From Dyella flagellata (lineage in GTDB: Bacteria > Pseudomonadota > Gammaproteobacteria > Xanthomonadales > Rhodanobacteraceae), in NCBI RefSeq assembly GCF_030160275.1, contig NZ_BSOA01000029.1, forward strand, positions 25,691 to 89,690: a stretch of DNA of 64,000 nucleotides. The letters run 5' to 3'. The notes below the pieces were generated by a model, which saw only the letters and a program-made list of their open reading frames with translations, made no database searches and was not told where the DNA came from. The stretch's first letter is position 1. Each line of letters opens with the position of its first letter. This document shows, one piece after another, positions 1-8,841 of this stretch. A program made the position numbers and the translations under genes.

Positions 1-1714
1 CAACGTACGTACCGCCGAAGCGGCACGAGGCGGGCTGGCTTCAGCCTTGAACGTGGCGTTCCGCGGCGGCGCGATCACCGGCATGCTGGTGGTAGGGCTG
101 GCCCTGCTTGGCGTGGCCGGCTATTTCGCCGTGCTCAAGCATGTGGGCTACGACGATGACACCGCCCTGCATGCCATGGTCGGCCTGGCGTTCGGCTCGT
201 CGCTGATCTCGATCTTCGCACGCCTGGGTGGCGGCATCTTCACCAAGGGTGCCGACGTGGGCGCGGACCTGGTCGGCAAAGTGGAAGCCGGCATTCCGGA
301 AGACGATCCGCGCAACCCCGCCGTGATCGCCGACAACGTGGGCGACAATGTAGGCGATTGCGCCGGCATGGCCGCCGACCTGTTCGAAACCTACGCGGTA
401 ACGCTGATCGCCAGCATGCTGCTCGGTGGCGTAGTCGGTGAACAGGCCGGTGTGAACGCAGTGCTGTATCCGTTGCTGCTCGGCGGCGCGTCGATCATCG
501 CTTCGGTGATCGGCACTTTCTTCGTGCGCGCACGCGGCCCAAAGATCATGAATGCGCTGTACATGGGCGTGGTGGTCTCCGCGGTGCTGGCGGCCATAGC
601 GTTCTGGCCCATCACCAAGTCACTGATGGCTGATGCCACCTTGGGCGTCACGCGCCTATACGGCAGTGCGCTTATCGGGCTAGTGCTCACGGGCGTGATC
701 GTGGTGATCACCGAGTACTACACCGCGACCGAGTACGCGCCGGTACGCCACGTGGCGAAGTCTTCCACCACCGGCCACGCCACCAACATCATTGCAGGCC
801 TGGGCGTATCGATGAAATCGACCGCGCTGCCGGTGCTGGCGGTGTGCGCCGCGATCTGGGGCGCGTATGCGCTGGCGGGCTTGTACGGCATTGCCGTTGC
901 CGCCACTGCCATGCTGTCGATGACCGGTATGGTTGTGGCACTGGACGCCTACGGCCCGATCACCGACAACGCCGGCGGCATTGCCGAAATGGCCGAGCTG
1001 CCACCGGACGTGCGTGGCGTGACCGATCCGCTCGACGCGGTAGGCAATACCACCAAGGCCGTCACCAAGGGCTACGCGATCGGCTCCGCCGGCCTGGCCG
1101 CGCTGGTGTTGTTCGCCGACTACACCCATCGCCTGTCGCTAAAGCATGCCGGCACGGTGTTTGCCTTCGACCTTTCCGATCACCGCGTGATCGTGGGCCT
1201 GCTGATCGGCGGCCTGATCCCGTACCTGTTCGGCGCGATGGCGATGGAAGCGGTAGGTCGTGCTGCCGGTGCGGTGGTGGAAGAAGTGCGCCGCCAGTTC
1301 CGCGAAATCACCGGCATCATGGAAGGCACCACCAAGCCCGATTACTCGCGCGCGGTGGACCTGCTGACCAAGTCGGCGATCAACGAAATGCTGATCCCCT
1401 CGCTGCTGCCGGTGCTGGTGCCGATCATCGTCGGCTTTGCGCTCGGCCCGGTCGCACTAGGCGGCATGCTGATCGGCACCATCGTCACCGGCCTGTTCGT
1501 GGCCATCTCGATGACCACCGGTGGTGGTGCGTGGGACAACGCCAAGAAATACATCGAGGATGGCAACCACGGCGGCAAAGGTTCGGATGCGCATAAAGCC
1601 GCGGTTACTGGCGATACGGTAGGCGATCCGTACAAGGACACCGCTGGTCCAGCGGTGAATCCGCTGATCAAGATCATCAACATCGTCGCGCTGTTGCTGA
1701 TTCCGCTGCTGTAA
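1..1714 (+). CDS. hppA: K+-insensitive H+-translocating pyrophosphatase, 3' part
   Basis: Membrane pyrophosphatase that couples PPi hydrolysis to proton pumping across the inner membrane. The frame is open from base 2, so the gene is cut by the left edge; the TTG at 47 is an internal codon, not a start. About 570 residues are present with many hydrophobic helices. The acidic substrate/Mg signature [11 protein letters not shown] and the DNVGDNVGD loop lie near 256-360, and a C-terminal acidic loop ([14 protein letters not shown]) near 1612-1650. The sequence [10 protein letters not shown] near 1042-1071 has Lys and Thr at the positions that in the family mark the K+-independent subclass, where K+-dependent enzymes have Ala and Gly. 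The family assignment is very secure; the subclass rests on those two residues. Confidence 0.97.
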   Translation, partial: NVRTAEAARGGLASALNVAFRGGAITGMLVVGLALLGVAGYFAVLKHVGYDDDTALHAMVGLAFGSSLISIFARLGGGIFTKGADVGADLVGKVEAGIPEDDPRNPAVIADNVGDNVGDCAGMAADLFETYAVTLIASMLLGGVVGEQAGVNAVLYPLLLGGASIIASVIGTFFVRARGPKIMNALYMGVVVSAVLAAIAFWPITKSLMADATLGVTRLYGSALIGLVLTGVIVVITEYYTATEYAPVRHVAKSSTTGHATNIIAGLGVSMKSTALPVLAVCAAIWGAYALAGLYGIAVAATAMLSMTGMVVALDAYGPITDNAGGIAEMAELPPDVRGVTDPLDAVGNTTKAVTKGYAIGSAGLAALVLFADYTHRLSLKHAGTVFAFDLSDHRVIVGLLIGGLIPYLFGAMAMEAVGRAAGAVVEEVRRQFREITGIMEGTTKPDYSRAVDLLTKSAINEMLIPSLLPVLVPIIVGFALGPVALGGMLIGTIVTGLFVAISMTTGGGAWDNAKKYIEDGNHGGKGSDAHKAAVTGDTVGDPYKDTAGPAVNPLIKIINIVALLLIPLL

Positions 1715-1739
1715 GCAACCTCGGCTGCGAGATAGTCAA

Positions 1740-1850
1740 CTCCCTCCCCTGCTTGCAGGGGAGGGTTGGGGTGGGGTTGTACGAGCTTGCTGCACCGTTG
1801 AAGTTCATCGCGAGGTTGCTGCGACCGATCGTGAACTCAGCCACTCGGGT
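1740..1850. repeat. Left half of a composite GC-rich dispersed repeat
   Basis: Begins with the hairpin CCCTCCCCTGCTTGCAGGGGAGGG and continues GTTGGGGTGGGGTTG...GAGCTTGC...CGCGAGGTTGCT. The same series recurs at 45360-45484 and 63760-63940. Here only the left half is present, between hppA and the YdeI-like gene, where the hairpin could also act as a terminator. Confidence 0.75.
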
Positions 1851-1857
1851 CATTGCC

Positions 1858-2427
1858 ATGACGGAACCGCATCTAAGCTTTGCTACCCAGAAAGATTGGG
1901 AAAACTGGTTGGCAAAAAACGAAGGCACTTCAACCGGAACATGGCTGCGCCTGGCGAAGAAGAGCGCCAAACAACCGACCCTGACTTACGCACAAGCGCT
2001 GGAAAGCGCTCTGTGCTACGGCTGGATTGATGGCCAGAAGCAGGCCGAGAGCGAGGAATACTGGTTACAGCGCTTCACCCGACGGTCCGCGAAAAGCATC
2101 TGGTCCAAGATCAACAAAGACAAGGCCGAAGCACTGATCGCCGCCGGCAGAATGCGTCCGCCGGGCATGCAGGAAATCGACAAGGCCAAGCAAGACGGTC
2201 GCTGGGAAATGGCTTATACCTCAGCCAGCAACTCGACAGTACCGGACGACCTGCAGGTCGCCCTGGACGCCAATCCCGTAGCCAGCAAGTTTTTTGCAAC
2301 ACTGAACAGCCGCAACCGCTACGCCATCCTGTTTCGCATCCAGAATGCTAAAAAGCCCGCAACAAGGGCACGAAAGATCGAGGAATTCGTCGACATGCTG
2401 AAGCGTGGCGAAACCTTTCATCCCTAG
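1858..2427 (+). CDS. YdeI/OmpD-associated family protein
   Basis: A 189-residue protein of the YdeI/OmpD-associated family, whose biochemical role is not established. Family hallmarks seen are the WLRLAKK segment, the ALCYGWIDGQ motif, the RRSAKSIWSKINK block and a C-terminal region rich in basic residues that ends in a helix (ARKIEEFVDMLKRGE). The open frame extends upstream to 1753, but that part runs through the dispersed repeat, so the ATG at 1858 is preferred. It stands alone after hppA. Confidence 0.85.
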   Translation: MTEPHLSFATQKDWENWLAKNEGTSTGTWLRLAKKSAKQPTLTYAQALESALCYGWIDGQKQAESEEYWLQRFTRRSAKSIWSKINKDKAEALIAAGRMRPPGMQEIDKAKQDGRWEMAYTSASNSTVPDDLQVALDANPVASKFFATLNSRNRYAILFRIQNAKKPATRARKIEEFVDMLKRGETFHP

Positions 2428-2558
2428 GGAGGCGACCGTCGTGCACCAAAGCTGACCGAAGGGAGATTCGCTGTGCAGCGAATATGGCATTTATGCCGAA
2501 TGTTCGAGGCAATCGGGGATGGTAGACGATCCGAAGAGCAACCGCGGAGCGAAGCAGT

Positions 2559-2870
2559 ATGTGGATCCCACTACTTTGTCTCATCATCGTCTTAGTGATG
2601 GCCGCAATCAATGTTGCCGCCCTGAGATCCGGCGAAGATCGAACTACGATGCTTCACAATTTGGCCAGTCTTTCCGGAGGCTTGGGCATCTTCTTTATGC
2701 TGTGCATTCCGATTTCACTGCTCTACGCCATCACCAACTACATGTTTGGACCGGCGCAAGACACCAGCATTTTTTTAAATGGGGCGTTGATAGGGTCTTG
2801 TACAAGCACGCTTACCTCATTGGTGCTTAGCATCAGCATCTGGTACCGCGATATCAGGCAAGACATGTGA
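2559..2870 (+). CDS. Small membrane protein of unknown function
   Basis: A 103-residue protein with three predicted membrane helices (about residues 2-22, 38-60 and 75-95) and a short basic tail. GGAG lies about 8 bases before the ATG. I do not recognise the family. It opens a run of small orphan genes with mixed strands that continues to about 5 kb, a pattern typical of accessory DNA. Confidence 0.55.
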   Translation: MWIPLLCLIIVLVMAAINVAALRSGEDRTTMLHNLASLSGGLGIFFMLCIPISLLYAITNYMFGPAQDTSIFLNGALIGSCTSTLTSLVLSISIWYRDIRQDM

Positions 2871-2898
2871 GGAGCTGCAATTGGGGTCGCGAGAATGG

Positions 2899-3135
2899 TT
2901 ATCCGCGAAGGTTGTTGGACACAGCAATGGCAGCCCACAGGGTTACAAGTACAGCCATCCCTGCCAGTTGGATTCGCCCTGGGGATTGCGCGCAATCCCT
3001 GCGGGTCGGATACCGACCTAACGTAACTGTGAGCATCACGGCGCGCCCCACATGGAAAAGCACGAAGTTCCAGATGATCGTTTCGAAAACGAATCTGATG
3101 ATTGCTTTTACGGCGTCCAGGATGGTTTCGCGCAT
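2899..3135 (-). CDS. Small hydrophobic protein of unknown function
   Basis: A 78-residue protein preceded by GAGGGA about 6 bases before the ATG. It has an amphipathic N-terminus (MRETILDAVKAIIRFVFE), a hydrophobic stretch at about residues 12-36 and a second membrane-like segment near the C-terminus (GMAVLVTLWAAIAVS). The good ribosome site favours a real gene. It is convergent with the membrane-protein gene at 2559. Confidence 0.5.
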   Translation of the reverse strand: MRETILDAVKAIIRFVFETIIWNFVLFHVGRAVMLTVTLGRYPTRRDCAQSPGRIQLAGMAVLVTLWAAIAVSNNLRG

Positions 3136-3194
3136 CCATTCCCTCTTATCGGCTCATTCCGGTGAAGTATCATCCCGATGTCTTTGCTGTGTCA

Positions 3195-3220
3195 TGTCCG
3201 TTTTGTCGAAAGCGGACCTT
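3195..3220. repeat. TGTCCG palindromic repeat, copy 1
   Basis: An imperfect palindrome TGTCCGTTTTGTCGAAAGCGGACC. It is one of four copies of a dispersed element whose consensus is TGTCCGCTTTGGGTCGAAAGCGGACA (given here as arms TGTCCGCTTT and AAAGCGGACA). Other copies are at 4689, 4958 and 9529. Confidence 0.7.
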
Positions 3221-3233
3221 TCCCCGCTATCAA

Positions 3234-3590
3234 TTAGACAACTATCAGCACATCACCATTTCCAATGGTGAAGCACTCGTATTGATCGTTATCGCTAAAA
3301 ATCTCCAGTGCGGCACCTGAGTTGAAGTCCAGCCTTAGTCCGCCTTCGGGAGTTGCATGGGCTTTCTTGATGCTGTCTCCAAGTAGTGGAAATAATGCAG
3401 CCGCGTCTTCCACCACCCCTTCAAACCGCACGCTTGGCTGTTTGGGCGTGCTGATCGCAAAACCCCCAAATATCTTGATCGATACGCGGCCCTCTCCGTT
3501 GATGGTAGATCCCCCTGCGCTTACGCAAATCTGCTCAACGCATATCCCGGCGAGAAACGATAAGTCTATGGCGTCATCAAGTCTGTGCAT
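3234..3590 (-). CDS. DUF6188-like small protein, possible orphan immunity protein
   Basis: A 118-residue soluble protein. The pattern LAGICVEQICVSAGGSTINGEG followed by a beta-rich segment (VSIKIFGGFAIS) and a C-terminal DFNSGAALEIFSDNDQYECFTI resembles the DUF6188 family, small beta proteins often found near polymorphic toxins and thought to include immunity proteins. The family call is from motif memory only. No toxin gene is visible beside it. GGAACC lies upstream of the ATG. Confidence 0.55.
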   Translation of the reverse strand: MHRLDDAIDLSFLAGICVEQICVSAGGSTINGEGRVSIKIFGGFAISTPKQPSVRFEGVVEDAAALFPLLGDSIKKAHATPEGGLRLDFNSGAALEIFSDNDQYECFTIGNGDVLIVV

Positions 3591-3630
3591 GTAACGGTTC
3601 CAAACTAGACGTCAGTGAACGGATGAGCGA

Positions 3631-3681
3631 AAAGCGGGACGGCGGTAGTTAATCTCACTTAACCACTTCCATCCCGTTTTC
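3631..3681. repeat. ACCACCTCC hairpin repeat, copy 1
   Basis: Stem-loop with arms AAGCGGGACGGCGGTAGTTAA and TTAACCACTTCCATCCCGTTTT around a short TCTCAC loop. It forms the last codons and stop (Val-Val-Lys-TGA) of the gene at 3655-3933 and probably ends its transcript. Related copies lie at 14391, 15754 and 16909, with half copies near 21080 and 32968. Confidence 0.75.
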
Positions 3682-3933
3682 GACGGACTCGCCTTCACCC
3701 ATAGCCTGGCCAACCAGGCTCAGGTTATCCGTCTCATCCGGCTGCTGAATCTGAAACGTAATCTGACCAATTCCACCCGTACCGACAAAGTCGCTAGTGG
3801 CATGGAAGTGTTGATCAGGGTTCGCCTTAATCATTTGAAGCAAAGCAATGAGTCGGTCAATGTCTGAGGCAGACAGGCTCACCTCGACCTCAATCCAACC
3901 ATTGTTCCAATCTTCCAATGACGCGCGCATCAT
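3655..3933 (-). CDS. Small soluble protein, coupled to the upstream membrane protein
   Basis: A 92-residue protein starting MMRASLEDWNNGW. The ATG overlaps the TGA of the upstream gene (ATGA) and is preceded by GAGGAAGCG, so the two are translationally coupled; the longer open frame to 4044 is therefore not used. The helix LSASDIDRLIALLQMIKAN followed by DQHFHATSDF is reminiscent of Imm32-type immunity proteins, but this is only a suggestion. Its 3' end runs into a dispersed hairpin. Confidence 0.6.
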   Translation of the reverse strand: MMRASLEDWNNGWIEVEVSLSASDIDRLIALLQMIKANPDQHFHATSDFVGTGGIGQITFQIQQPDETDNLSLVGQAMGEGESVENGMEVVK

Positions 3934-4430
3934 CGCTTCCTCGAAGCGACATCTTTCTGGACGAATTGGCGCTGTTTTAGGGCCCCGCTCGATTTGAGAC
4001 CGATAGCGATACCAGCAGCGATTACCATTAATGACACTTCCCAAAGGTGATAAGGAACTTTGAGGTCATTGTAGAAGTAGTCAAAAGAGGGATTCTTGTC
4101 CGCTATATGGAGCATGTCTGCGGACAGATCGACATACGAATCACCTCCGTCCAAATACATGAGCGGGATAGCCAAGAACAAGAGAAATGCGCTCACCTTT
4201 GGATTTCCCTTGAAGAGGATAGCGGATACCCACAAGAGGGCACAGAGGACGATATACAGGGCCCTGTTAACAACGATGCAAGAGTCGAGCGACATGATGG
4301 GTGGGCCATTCCACATGAACATGTGCACCTGAACGAGCCCACCGCGCTCGAATCCGAACACCGTTGCAGCAGAGTAGATGCTCGCCAGCAGCGCTATGAG
4401 TAGAGACAAGAGAATTCGAAGTTTCGACAT
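3930..4430 (-). CDS. Four-helix membrane protein of unknown function
   Basis: A 166-residue protein with a signal-anchor-like first helix (residues 5-25) and further hydrophobic segments at about 57-75, 80-95 and 135-152. An acidic loop LDGGDSYVDLSADM lies between them, and the C-terminus is basic and cytoplasmic-looking. It is the first gene of a two-gene unit with the 92-residue protein downstream. I do not recognise it. Confidence 0.65.
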   Translation of the reverse strand: MSKLRILLSLLIALLASIYSAATVFGFERGGLVQVHMFMWNGPPIMSLDSCIVVNRALYIVLCALLWVSAILFKGNPKVSAFLLFLAIPLMYLDGGDSYVDLSADMLHIADKNPSFDYFYNDLKVPYHLWEVSLMVIAAGIAIGLKSSGALKQRQFVQKDVASRKR

Positions 4431-4738
4431 GACGGAGCTACCTACCTGATAGACGGGGATACAATTAAAGAGGTCAGAACACTTTTCCAGGTCTTCCGCG
4501 TGATCGAATCACTCCCTATTCCCGAAGCCAGGTTCGTGCCCGACTCAGTTCAGTAAGGTCTGCCTTGGGAAGCAGACATTCTTGCGTCAGACAACCTCAA
4601 CCGATCATGGACCCCAAAATGCGCTCTGGCCACTCTGACCCCGGTTTCCGATGCCTACGCCGATGAGAATGATCGCCAGGATCATTCGATGTCCGCTTTG
4701 GGTCGAAAGCCGACATAGGCCTACTCACCCTTTTACGT
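4431..4738. other. Intergenic stretch with repeats
   Basis: No convincing gene. The segment at 4571-4622 (GCAGACATTCTTGCGTCAG ... AACCTCAACCGATCATGG) is repeated with changes at 4980-5031, so the TGTCCG elements here lie inside a larger duplicated module of roughly 50-80 bases. Confidence 0.6.
4689..4716. repeat. TGTCCG palindromic repeat, copy 2
   Basis: ATGTCCGCTTTGGGTCGAAA followed by GCCGACAT. When read on the minus strand it yields the recurrent spurious peptide MSAFDPKRT. Confidence 0.7.
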
Positions 4739-4939
4739 CTACCGCAGCTGCCTAACTGCCAACGCAATGAGCCTCGCCCGGCAGGAAGCTGCAAGCCCCT
4801 CATGATTAAAATGGAGGTCGTAGTCGCGACCATTGGACTTATATCCAATGATCTCGCCATCCATGAAGTAATCATCGACGGTCAGCCCGGCGCCAAACAA
4901 GTAAGCATCGATCTCTTGCTCAGTTTGAGGGACATCCAC
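4739..4939 (-). CDS. Small acidic protein of unknown function
   Basis: A 66-residue protein (begins MDVPQTEQEIDAYLFGAG). A very purine-rich ribosome site (GGGGGAGAAAGAAG) sits just before the ATG, which is the main support for calling it. It has no membrane segment; the middle (VDDYFMDGEIIGYKSNGRDYDLHFNH) looks like a beta meander. It could be another orphan immunity-type protein; no family recognised. Confidence 0.5.
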   Translation of the reverse strand: MDVPQTEQEIDAYLFGAGLTVDDYFMDGEIIGYKSNGRDYDLHFNHEGLAASCRARLIALAVRQLR

Positions 4940-4957
4940 TTCTTTCTCCCCCTTTAC

Positions 4958-4987
4958 ATGTCCGTTTTGGGTCGGAAGAAGACATTC
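4958..4987. repeat. TGTCCG palindromic repeat, copy 3
   Basis: CATGTCCGTTTTGGGTCGGA followed by AGAAGACATT, a degenerate copy directly upstream of the duplicated segment at 4980-5031. Confidence 0.6.
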
Positions 4988-5057
4988 TACCAGCGTCAGA
5001 TAACCTCAATCGGTCATGGGCCCCAAAGTGCACTCGTCAAGCGTCAGCGATGACAAA

Positions 5058-5080
5058 GAGCCGCCTGAATCAGGCGGCTC
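5058..5080. terminator. Strong hairpin, possible bidirectional terminator
   Basis: Perfect inverted repeat GAGCCGCCTGA / TCAGGCGGCTC with a one-base centre, followed by CTTCTTT on the plus strand and TTTGTC on the minus strand. It lies downstream of the secreted hydrolase gene (minus). The T-tracts are short, so terminator function is only probable. Confidence 0.5.
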
Positions 5081-5168
5081 CTTCTTTGCCTTGAATTTAC
5101 ACGCTGCCGTCGTAGGAGCATTCGCGATCAAGTCACCGCTTTCCGCCGACACCCAGCAACCGTGCGAA

Positions 5169-5948
5169 TTACTTTGACGTGTCAGCTACGGCCGAAAGGA
5201 TCACTTGGGCAACCTCAGCGGGGTGCGACAATTGCGGAGTGTGCCCGGAGGACAGCGTCACGACGTGAGCCGAAATCTTCTTGGCCATCGCCTCTTCGAG
5301 CGCAGGCTGAATCATGTGGTCCTGCGTGGTGACCACGTACCACGACGGCTTGGTTCTCCAAGGGGCGACGGTGACCTTTTCCTCGAACATCTTGCCTTGT
5401 GTGTGACCTTGCGTGGCTTCAATCAGCCGGGTTTCTTCCGCCGGCAGATCTTGGGCAAGATGGTTTGAAACACCTTCGAGGCTTAGCGTCAAGAACCCAT
5501 CTTTGTCTGCAATGATGTGATCAAAACCGGAAGGAGTGGGATAGCCGTTGGTTAGATCCGCGACTGACTGGCCTTCGGACGGTGCGAATGCGGAGACATA
5601 GACCAGTGACTTGACGCGCTCGTGCTGGCCGGCTTCTGTGATGACCACACCGCCCCAAGAATGCCCCACAAGCACGACCGGGCCAGTCTGCATGTCGAGT
5701 ACCCGTCGGGTGGCCGCCACGTCGTCGCCCAGCGAAGTCAACGGGTTCTGGACCGCGACGACCTTTAGCCCCTTTGCCTGAAGCAGAGGAATGACCTTGC
5801 TCCACGCCGAACCGTCGGCAAAGGCGCCATGCACGAGCACTACGGTAGGTTTGTGCTTGTCAGCCGTGCCAGTGGGAGTCTCGGCCGAAGCGAGTGCAGC
5901 GCTACCCAAACTGGCTGCTAGCACGATGTTCTTGGTGATGGACCCCAT
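5169..5948 (-). CDS. Secreted alpha/beta-fold hydrolase
   Basis: A 259-residue alpha/beta hydrolase with a Sec-type signal peptide (basic start, hydrophobic stretch, cleavage near ALASA-E at about residue 23). The oxyanion segment VVLVHGAFADGSAW lies near 35-50, the nucleophile elbow GHSWGG near 97, and a C-terminal catalytic His in SSGHTPQLSHP. This resembles the EstA/salicylate-esterase-like group of small hydrolases often annotated only as alpha/beta hydrolase. GGAGAAATCAC precedes the ATG. It is divergent from the LysR gene at 6081, which probably controls it. Confidence 0.9.
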   Translation of the reverse strand: MGSITKNIVLAASLGSAALASAETPTGTADKHKPTVVLVHGAFADGSAWSKVIPLLQAKGLKVVAVQNPLTSLGDDVAATRRVLDMQTGPVVLVGHSWGGVVITEAGQHERVKSLVYVSAFAPSEGQSVADLTNGYPTPSGFDHIIADKDGFLTLSLEGVSNHLAQDLPAEETRLIEATQGHTQGKMFEEKVTVAPWRTKPSWYVVTTQDHMIQPALEEAMAKKISAHVVTLSSGHTPQLSHPAEVAQVILSAVADTSK

Positions 5949-6046
5949 GTGATTTCTCCGGGTTTGATAGTTGATCGGTTCCGACAGGACATCTGCCGGT
6001 TAGGTGGCGCCCACTGTAAATAGAAAACAAAACGTGATAAATCGTC

Positions 6047-6067
6047 TTTCAAGTTCAATACTTGAAA
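6047..6067. promoter_or_regulatory. Inverted repeat, candidate LysR operator
   Basis: TTTCAAG-N7-CTTGAAA lies between the divergent hydrolase and LysR genes, 14 bases before the LysR start; another TTTCAA half follows at 6075. Position and dyad shape fit a LysR-type binding site. Confidence 0.5.
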
Positions 6068-6080
6068 CGAAATATTTCAA

Positions 6081-6986
6081 ATGGATCGACTGGGATGCAT
6101 GCAGATTTTCGTAAGAGCCGTCGAACTCGGCTCGATCTCCGCTGCGGCCAACGAACTCAATTTGTCGTCGCAGCTGGCAGGCAAACACGTGCGGGCTCTA
6201 GAGCAAGGCTTGGGAATCAAGCTGCTCAACCGTACGACTCGTCGCCAGAGCTTGACGGACGTTGGTCGAGTCTTCTACGAGCGAGCAAAGAACGTTCTGG
6301 CTGAGATGGAAGCGGCAGAGGCGTTGATAGCCGAAACCCGAGCGATACCGCGAGGCCAACTTCGGATCAGTGCTCCCATCACCTTCGGAAGCCGCGCACT
6401 TGCACCTGAGATTGCGGATTACATGAAGCAATATCCGGAGGTGTCCGTGGATCTCTGTCTCACAAATCGAACCGTTGATCTTGTCGATGAGGGTTTCGAT
6501 GTCGCGTTCCGAACCGGAGAGCTTCCAGACAGCGGGCTTCTGGCGAGACGCTTGGCGCCTCTTCGTTTGGTGCTATGCGCGTCTCCCAGCTATCTCAAGT
6601 CAGCGAAAAAGCTACGCGAACCCAAAGATCTGGCGGGTCATGAGTGCCTGGTGTTTTCGCATACGTCGCTTCGCACGAAATGGTCCTTTGACGGTCCACT
6701 AGGCCGAGTGTCGGTGCCAATCACGGGAAGGTTTTCTACCGATAGTGGTGAGGCGCTTCGCGCAGCCGCCTTAGCAGGCGCGGGCATACTTCTGCAGCCA
6801 CATGCGCTCGTGAGTGAAGAAATTGAGAGTGGGCGCCTAGTGAGGCTATTGCAGAAGTACGAGCCTGCCGCACGGCCATTGCATTTGCTGTATGCCCCGG
6901 ATAGAAGAATGACTCCAAAGTTGCGGACTTTTTTGGATTTTGCTGTTCAAAGGTTTGGCGAAGCGAAGCCGAGTAGCCATAGATAG
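6081..6986 (+). CDS. LysR-family transcriptional regulator
   Basis: A 301-residue LysR regulator. The N-terminal winged HTH (about residues 1-60: MQIFVRAVELGSISAAANEL ... LEQGLGIKLLNRTTRRQSLT) is followed by a LysR substrate domain (about 90-290). It resembles the AaeR/DsdC-like group that controls divergent oxidoreductases or hydrolases. It starts at the ATG right after an AT-rich dyad and is transcribed away from the secreted hydrolase. Confidence 0.93.
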   Translation: MDRLGCMQIFVRAVELGSISAAANELNLSSQLAGKHVRALEQGLGIKLLNRTTRRQSLTDVGRVFYERAKNVLAEMEAAEALIAETRAIPRGQLRISAPITFGSRALAPEIADYMKQYPEVSVDLCLTNRTVDLVDEGFDVAFRTGELPDSGLLARRLAPLRLVLCASPSYLKSAKKLREPKDLAGHECLVFSHTSLRTKWSFDGPLGRVSVPITGRFSTDSGEALRAAALAGAGILLQPHALVSEEIESGRLVRLLQKYEPAARPLHLLYAPDRRMTPKLRTFLDFAVQRFGEAKPSSHR

Positions 6987-7118
6987 ACGCGGTAAAATTG
7001 CTGGGCGACAGCGGGTCTGACACGTCTGCCTTCGAAACCCGGCGCCGACATTTGACCTTCTCGATACGACATGCTCAGCTGGCACGGGGAATGACTTGGC
7101 GGCGGACGGCAGGGCTCC

Positions 7119-7748
7119 ATGAAAATCGATGAAAGATCGCTCGCGCGCCGCGAGCCCAAGCAGGAACGCGCCAGGCACTCGGTGGAAGCGATTCTTGAGG
7201 CGGTTCCGCGGGTGGTGAGCCGGCATGGCGCCAAAGCCATCACCACCAACCGTATTGCCGAAGCCGCGGGCGTCAGCATCGGCTCGCTCTACCAATATTT
7301 CCCGGATAAGCAAGCCATCTTCGCAGCCTTGCATAACCGCCATGTTGACAACGTAAGGGGCGTGATGACGCGCGTCATGGCCGACTGCGCTACAGCGTCA
7401 TTCCAGGACTTTACTCGCGAGCTGGTCGAAGGGCTTGCGGACGTTCATGCGAAAGATGCCGACTTGCATGAGATTGTCGCGGCGGCGGTGCCGGAAGGAA
7501 CGCATGGCTTTAAAAGCGCACTGCAGACCACGTTAGGTAGGGTGATTTCGCTCTCCGGGCAGGAGCGCTATACCCCCGAGACGACGCAGCGAATGCTCTT
7601 CGTCCTGCCGCATTTGGTGGAAGCGCTGGTGCATGGAGCCGCTGACCGGAGGCAGTCAGCCATCTCTCGGCATGACGCGAAGGGCGAGGCCATCCGAACC
7701 GTCCTCGCCTATGTGAACTCGTGTGAGAGTAGCCGCCTCGGCTTCTAG
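7119..7748 (+). CDS. TetR-family transcriptional regulator
   Basis: A 209-residue TetR regulator. The HTH occupies about residues 15-60 (EAILEAVPRVVSRHGAKAIT ... RIAEAAGVSIGSLYQYFPDK), followed by a helical ligand domain with the TetR_C_33-like end. AGGG lies 5 bases before the ATG. Its target is not evident; no divergent efflux gene is adjacent. Confidence 0.92.
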   Translation: MKIDERSLARREPKQERARHSVEAILEAVPRVVSRHGAKAITTNRIAEAAGVSIGSLYQYFPDKQAIFAALHNRHVDNVRGVMTRVMADCATASFQDFTRELVEGLADVHAKDADLHEIVAAAVPEGTHGFKSALQTTLGRVISLSGQERYTPETTQRMLFVLPHLVEALVHGAADRRQSAISRHDAKGEAIRTVLAYVNSCESSRLGF

Positions 7749-7842
7749 CTACACCCGGCACGAAACGTCCTGAAAGAGAGGCTAGTGAGAAAAGGCTCGC
7801 TGACAATGAGCACGCCCTCGCAGCCTAATCACGCAATACCAC

Positions 7843-8841
7843 CTATGACTCACCGTCGCTCTCGGCACGCGGACGCAGCCGCGGATGTAGCAACTCCCAA
7901 CCGCAAAGTTGGTCGGCATTCTCCATGGAAATCGATCGGTGCTTGATCTCTTGTGGGGCCGAGTCATGCAGTTCAAGGTGCGTGAGTTCGCTCACAATCC
8001 GGTCGGGGAATAGCGCAATGCAGTAACCGCTTCCCTTGGTGGACGGATATCGAATGCCCTCAAAGCCTGCGTCACGCACCATGCTGGCGAATATTTGGCT
8101 TGTGGCCGGAAGACCGTACTGCGCTGGCGCAATGCGCCAGTTGTTAATGAGGACATCTTGGACCAAGCGGCCAGGTTCGCGGACCATGTAGGCGTGATTT
8201 GCCGGCAAGCCGAGGCGTTTCTGAATCTGGCTCACTTCAACGGGTAGTTTCATCTTGCGCAATACCGCGCAAAGCTTTTCGAGGTTCGCCGGCTCTCCAA
8301 GGTCGAAAATACGCGCAATATGGCCGTCGAGCTGCACGCTTGAAAAGCTACTTAGCGGCGCAAGTGCGAATTCTTCTGCGCGCAAACCATCGCTCGTCGC
8401 TCCCATGGCGATCTGAAATTTTTCGCGGAACGCCGTCTCGAAGTCCTCCGCGATGTACAACGCCGGCCACGGGTTCTGCATGGCCTTTTCGACATCCCGG
8501 CCAATGTTGAAACGACCACCGAAGTCCGTGAGCGAACCTGCAGCCGAGAGCGGGTTGAGGGAAAAGCGGTATGTGACGAGGCGTGTCCAGCCGCATATAT
8601 CGACCGGCAACGCAGGCACGGATTCTAGTGCGGCGCGGATATCGTCCTTGAAGCGTTGACGCTGTGGTTCTATGCCGAAGTAGAGGACATCGTTGTACTC
8701 GTCCAGGTCCGCAGAAAGGCGCTTCCAGCGATCCAAGTCGACGGAAGAGAAGCGATCGAGTTCGAGAATGCCGCGGACGCCCGACGTCTCGTTGATCGGC
8801 GGGTGCTGCGGCGGTGGTTGTTTACCCCGACGCCGCGTCAC
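7843..8841 (-). CDS. RES-domain toxin (NAD+-degrading type)
   Basis: A 332-residue protein with a RES domain from about residue 85 to 290. Characterised RES toxins degrade NAD+ (phosphorolysis or hydrolysis). The conserved Arg in TYRFS (92), the GGRFN motif (108-112), ALYIAED (127-133) and Glu 140 match the family active-site pattern. At 332 residues it is longer than the classic ~150-residue RES toxins and carries about 80 extra N-terminal residues. The start is a GTG whose TGA overlap (GTGA) with the upstream Xre-type gene signals coupling. It is the toxin half of a type II system. Confidence 0.85.
   Translation of the reverse strand: MTRRRGKQPPPQHPPINETSGVRGILELDRFSSVDLDRWKRLSADLDEYNDVLYFGIEPQRQRFKDDIRAALESVPALPVDICGWTRLVTYRFSLNPLSAAGSLTDFGGRFNIGRDVEKAMQNPWPALYIAEDFETAFREKFQIAMGATSDGLRAEEFALAPLSSFSSVQLDGHIARIFDLGEPANLEKLCAVLRKMKLPVEVSQIQKRLGLPANHAYMVREPGRLVQDVLINNWRIAPAQYGLPATSQIFASMVRDAGFEGIRYPSTKGSGYCIALFPDRIVSELTHLELHDSAPQEIKHRSISMENADQLCGWELLHPRLRPRAESDGES

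Noticed and set aside
4597..4875. Minus-strand frame of 92 codons containing MSAFDPKRT
   Set aside because: The recognisable part is a translation of the TGTCCG repeat, and the frame overlaps the better-supported 66-residue gene.
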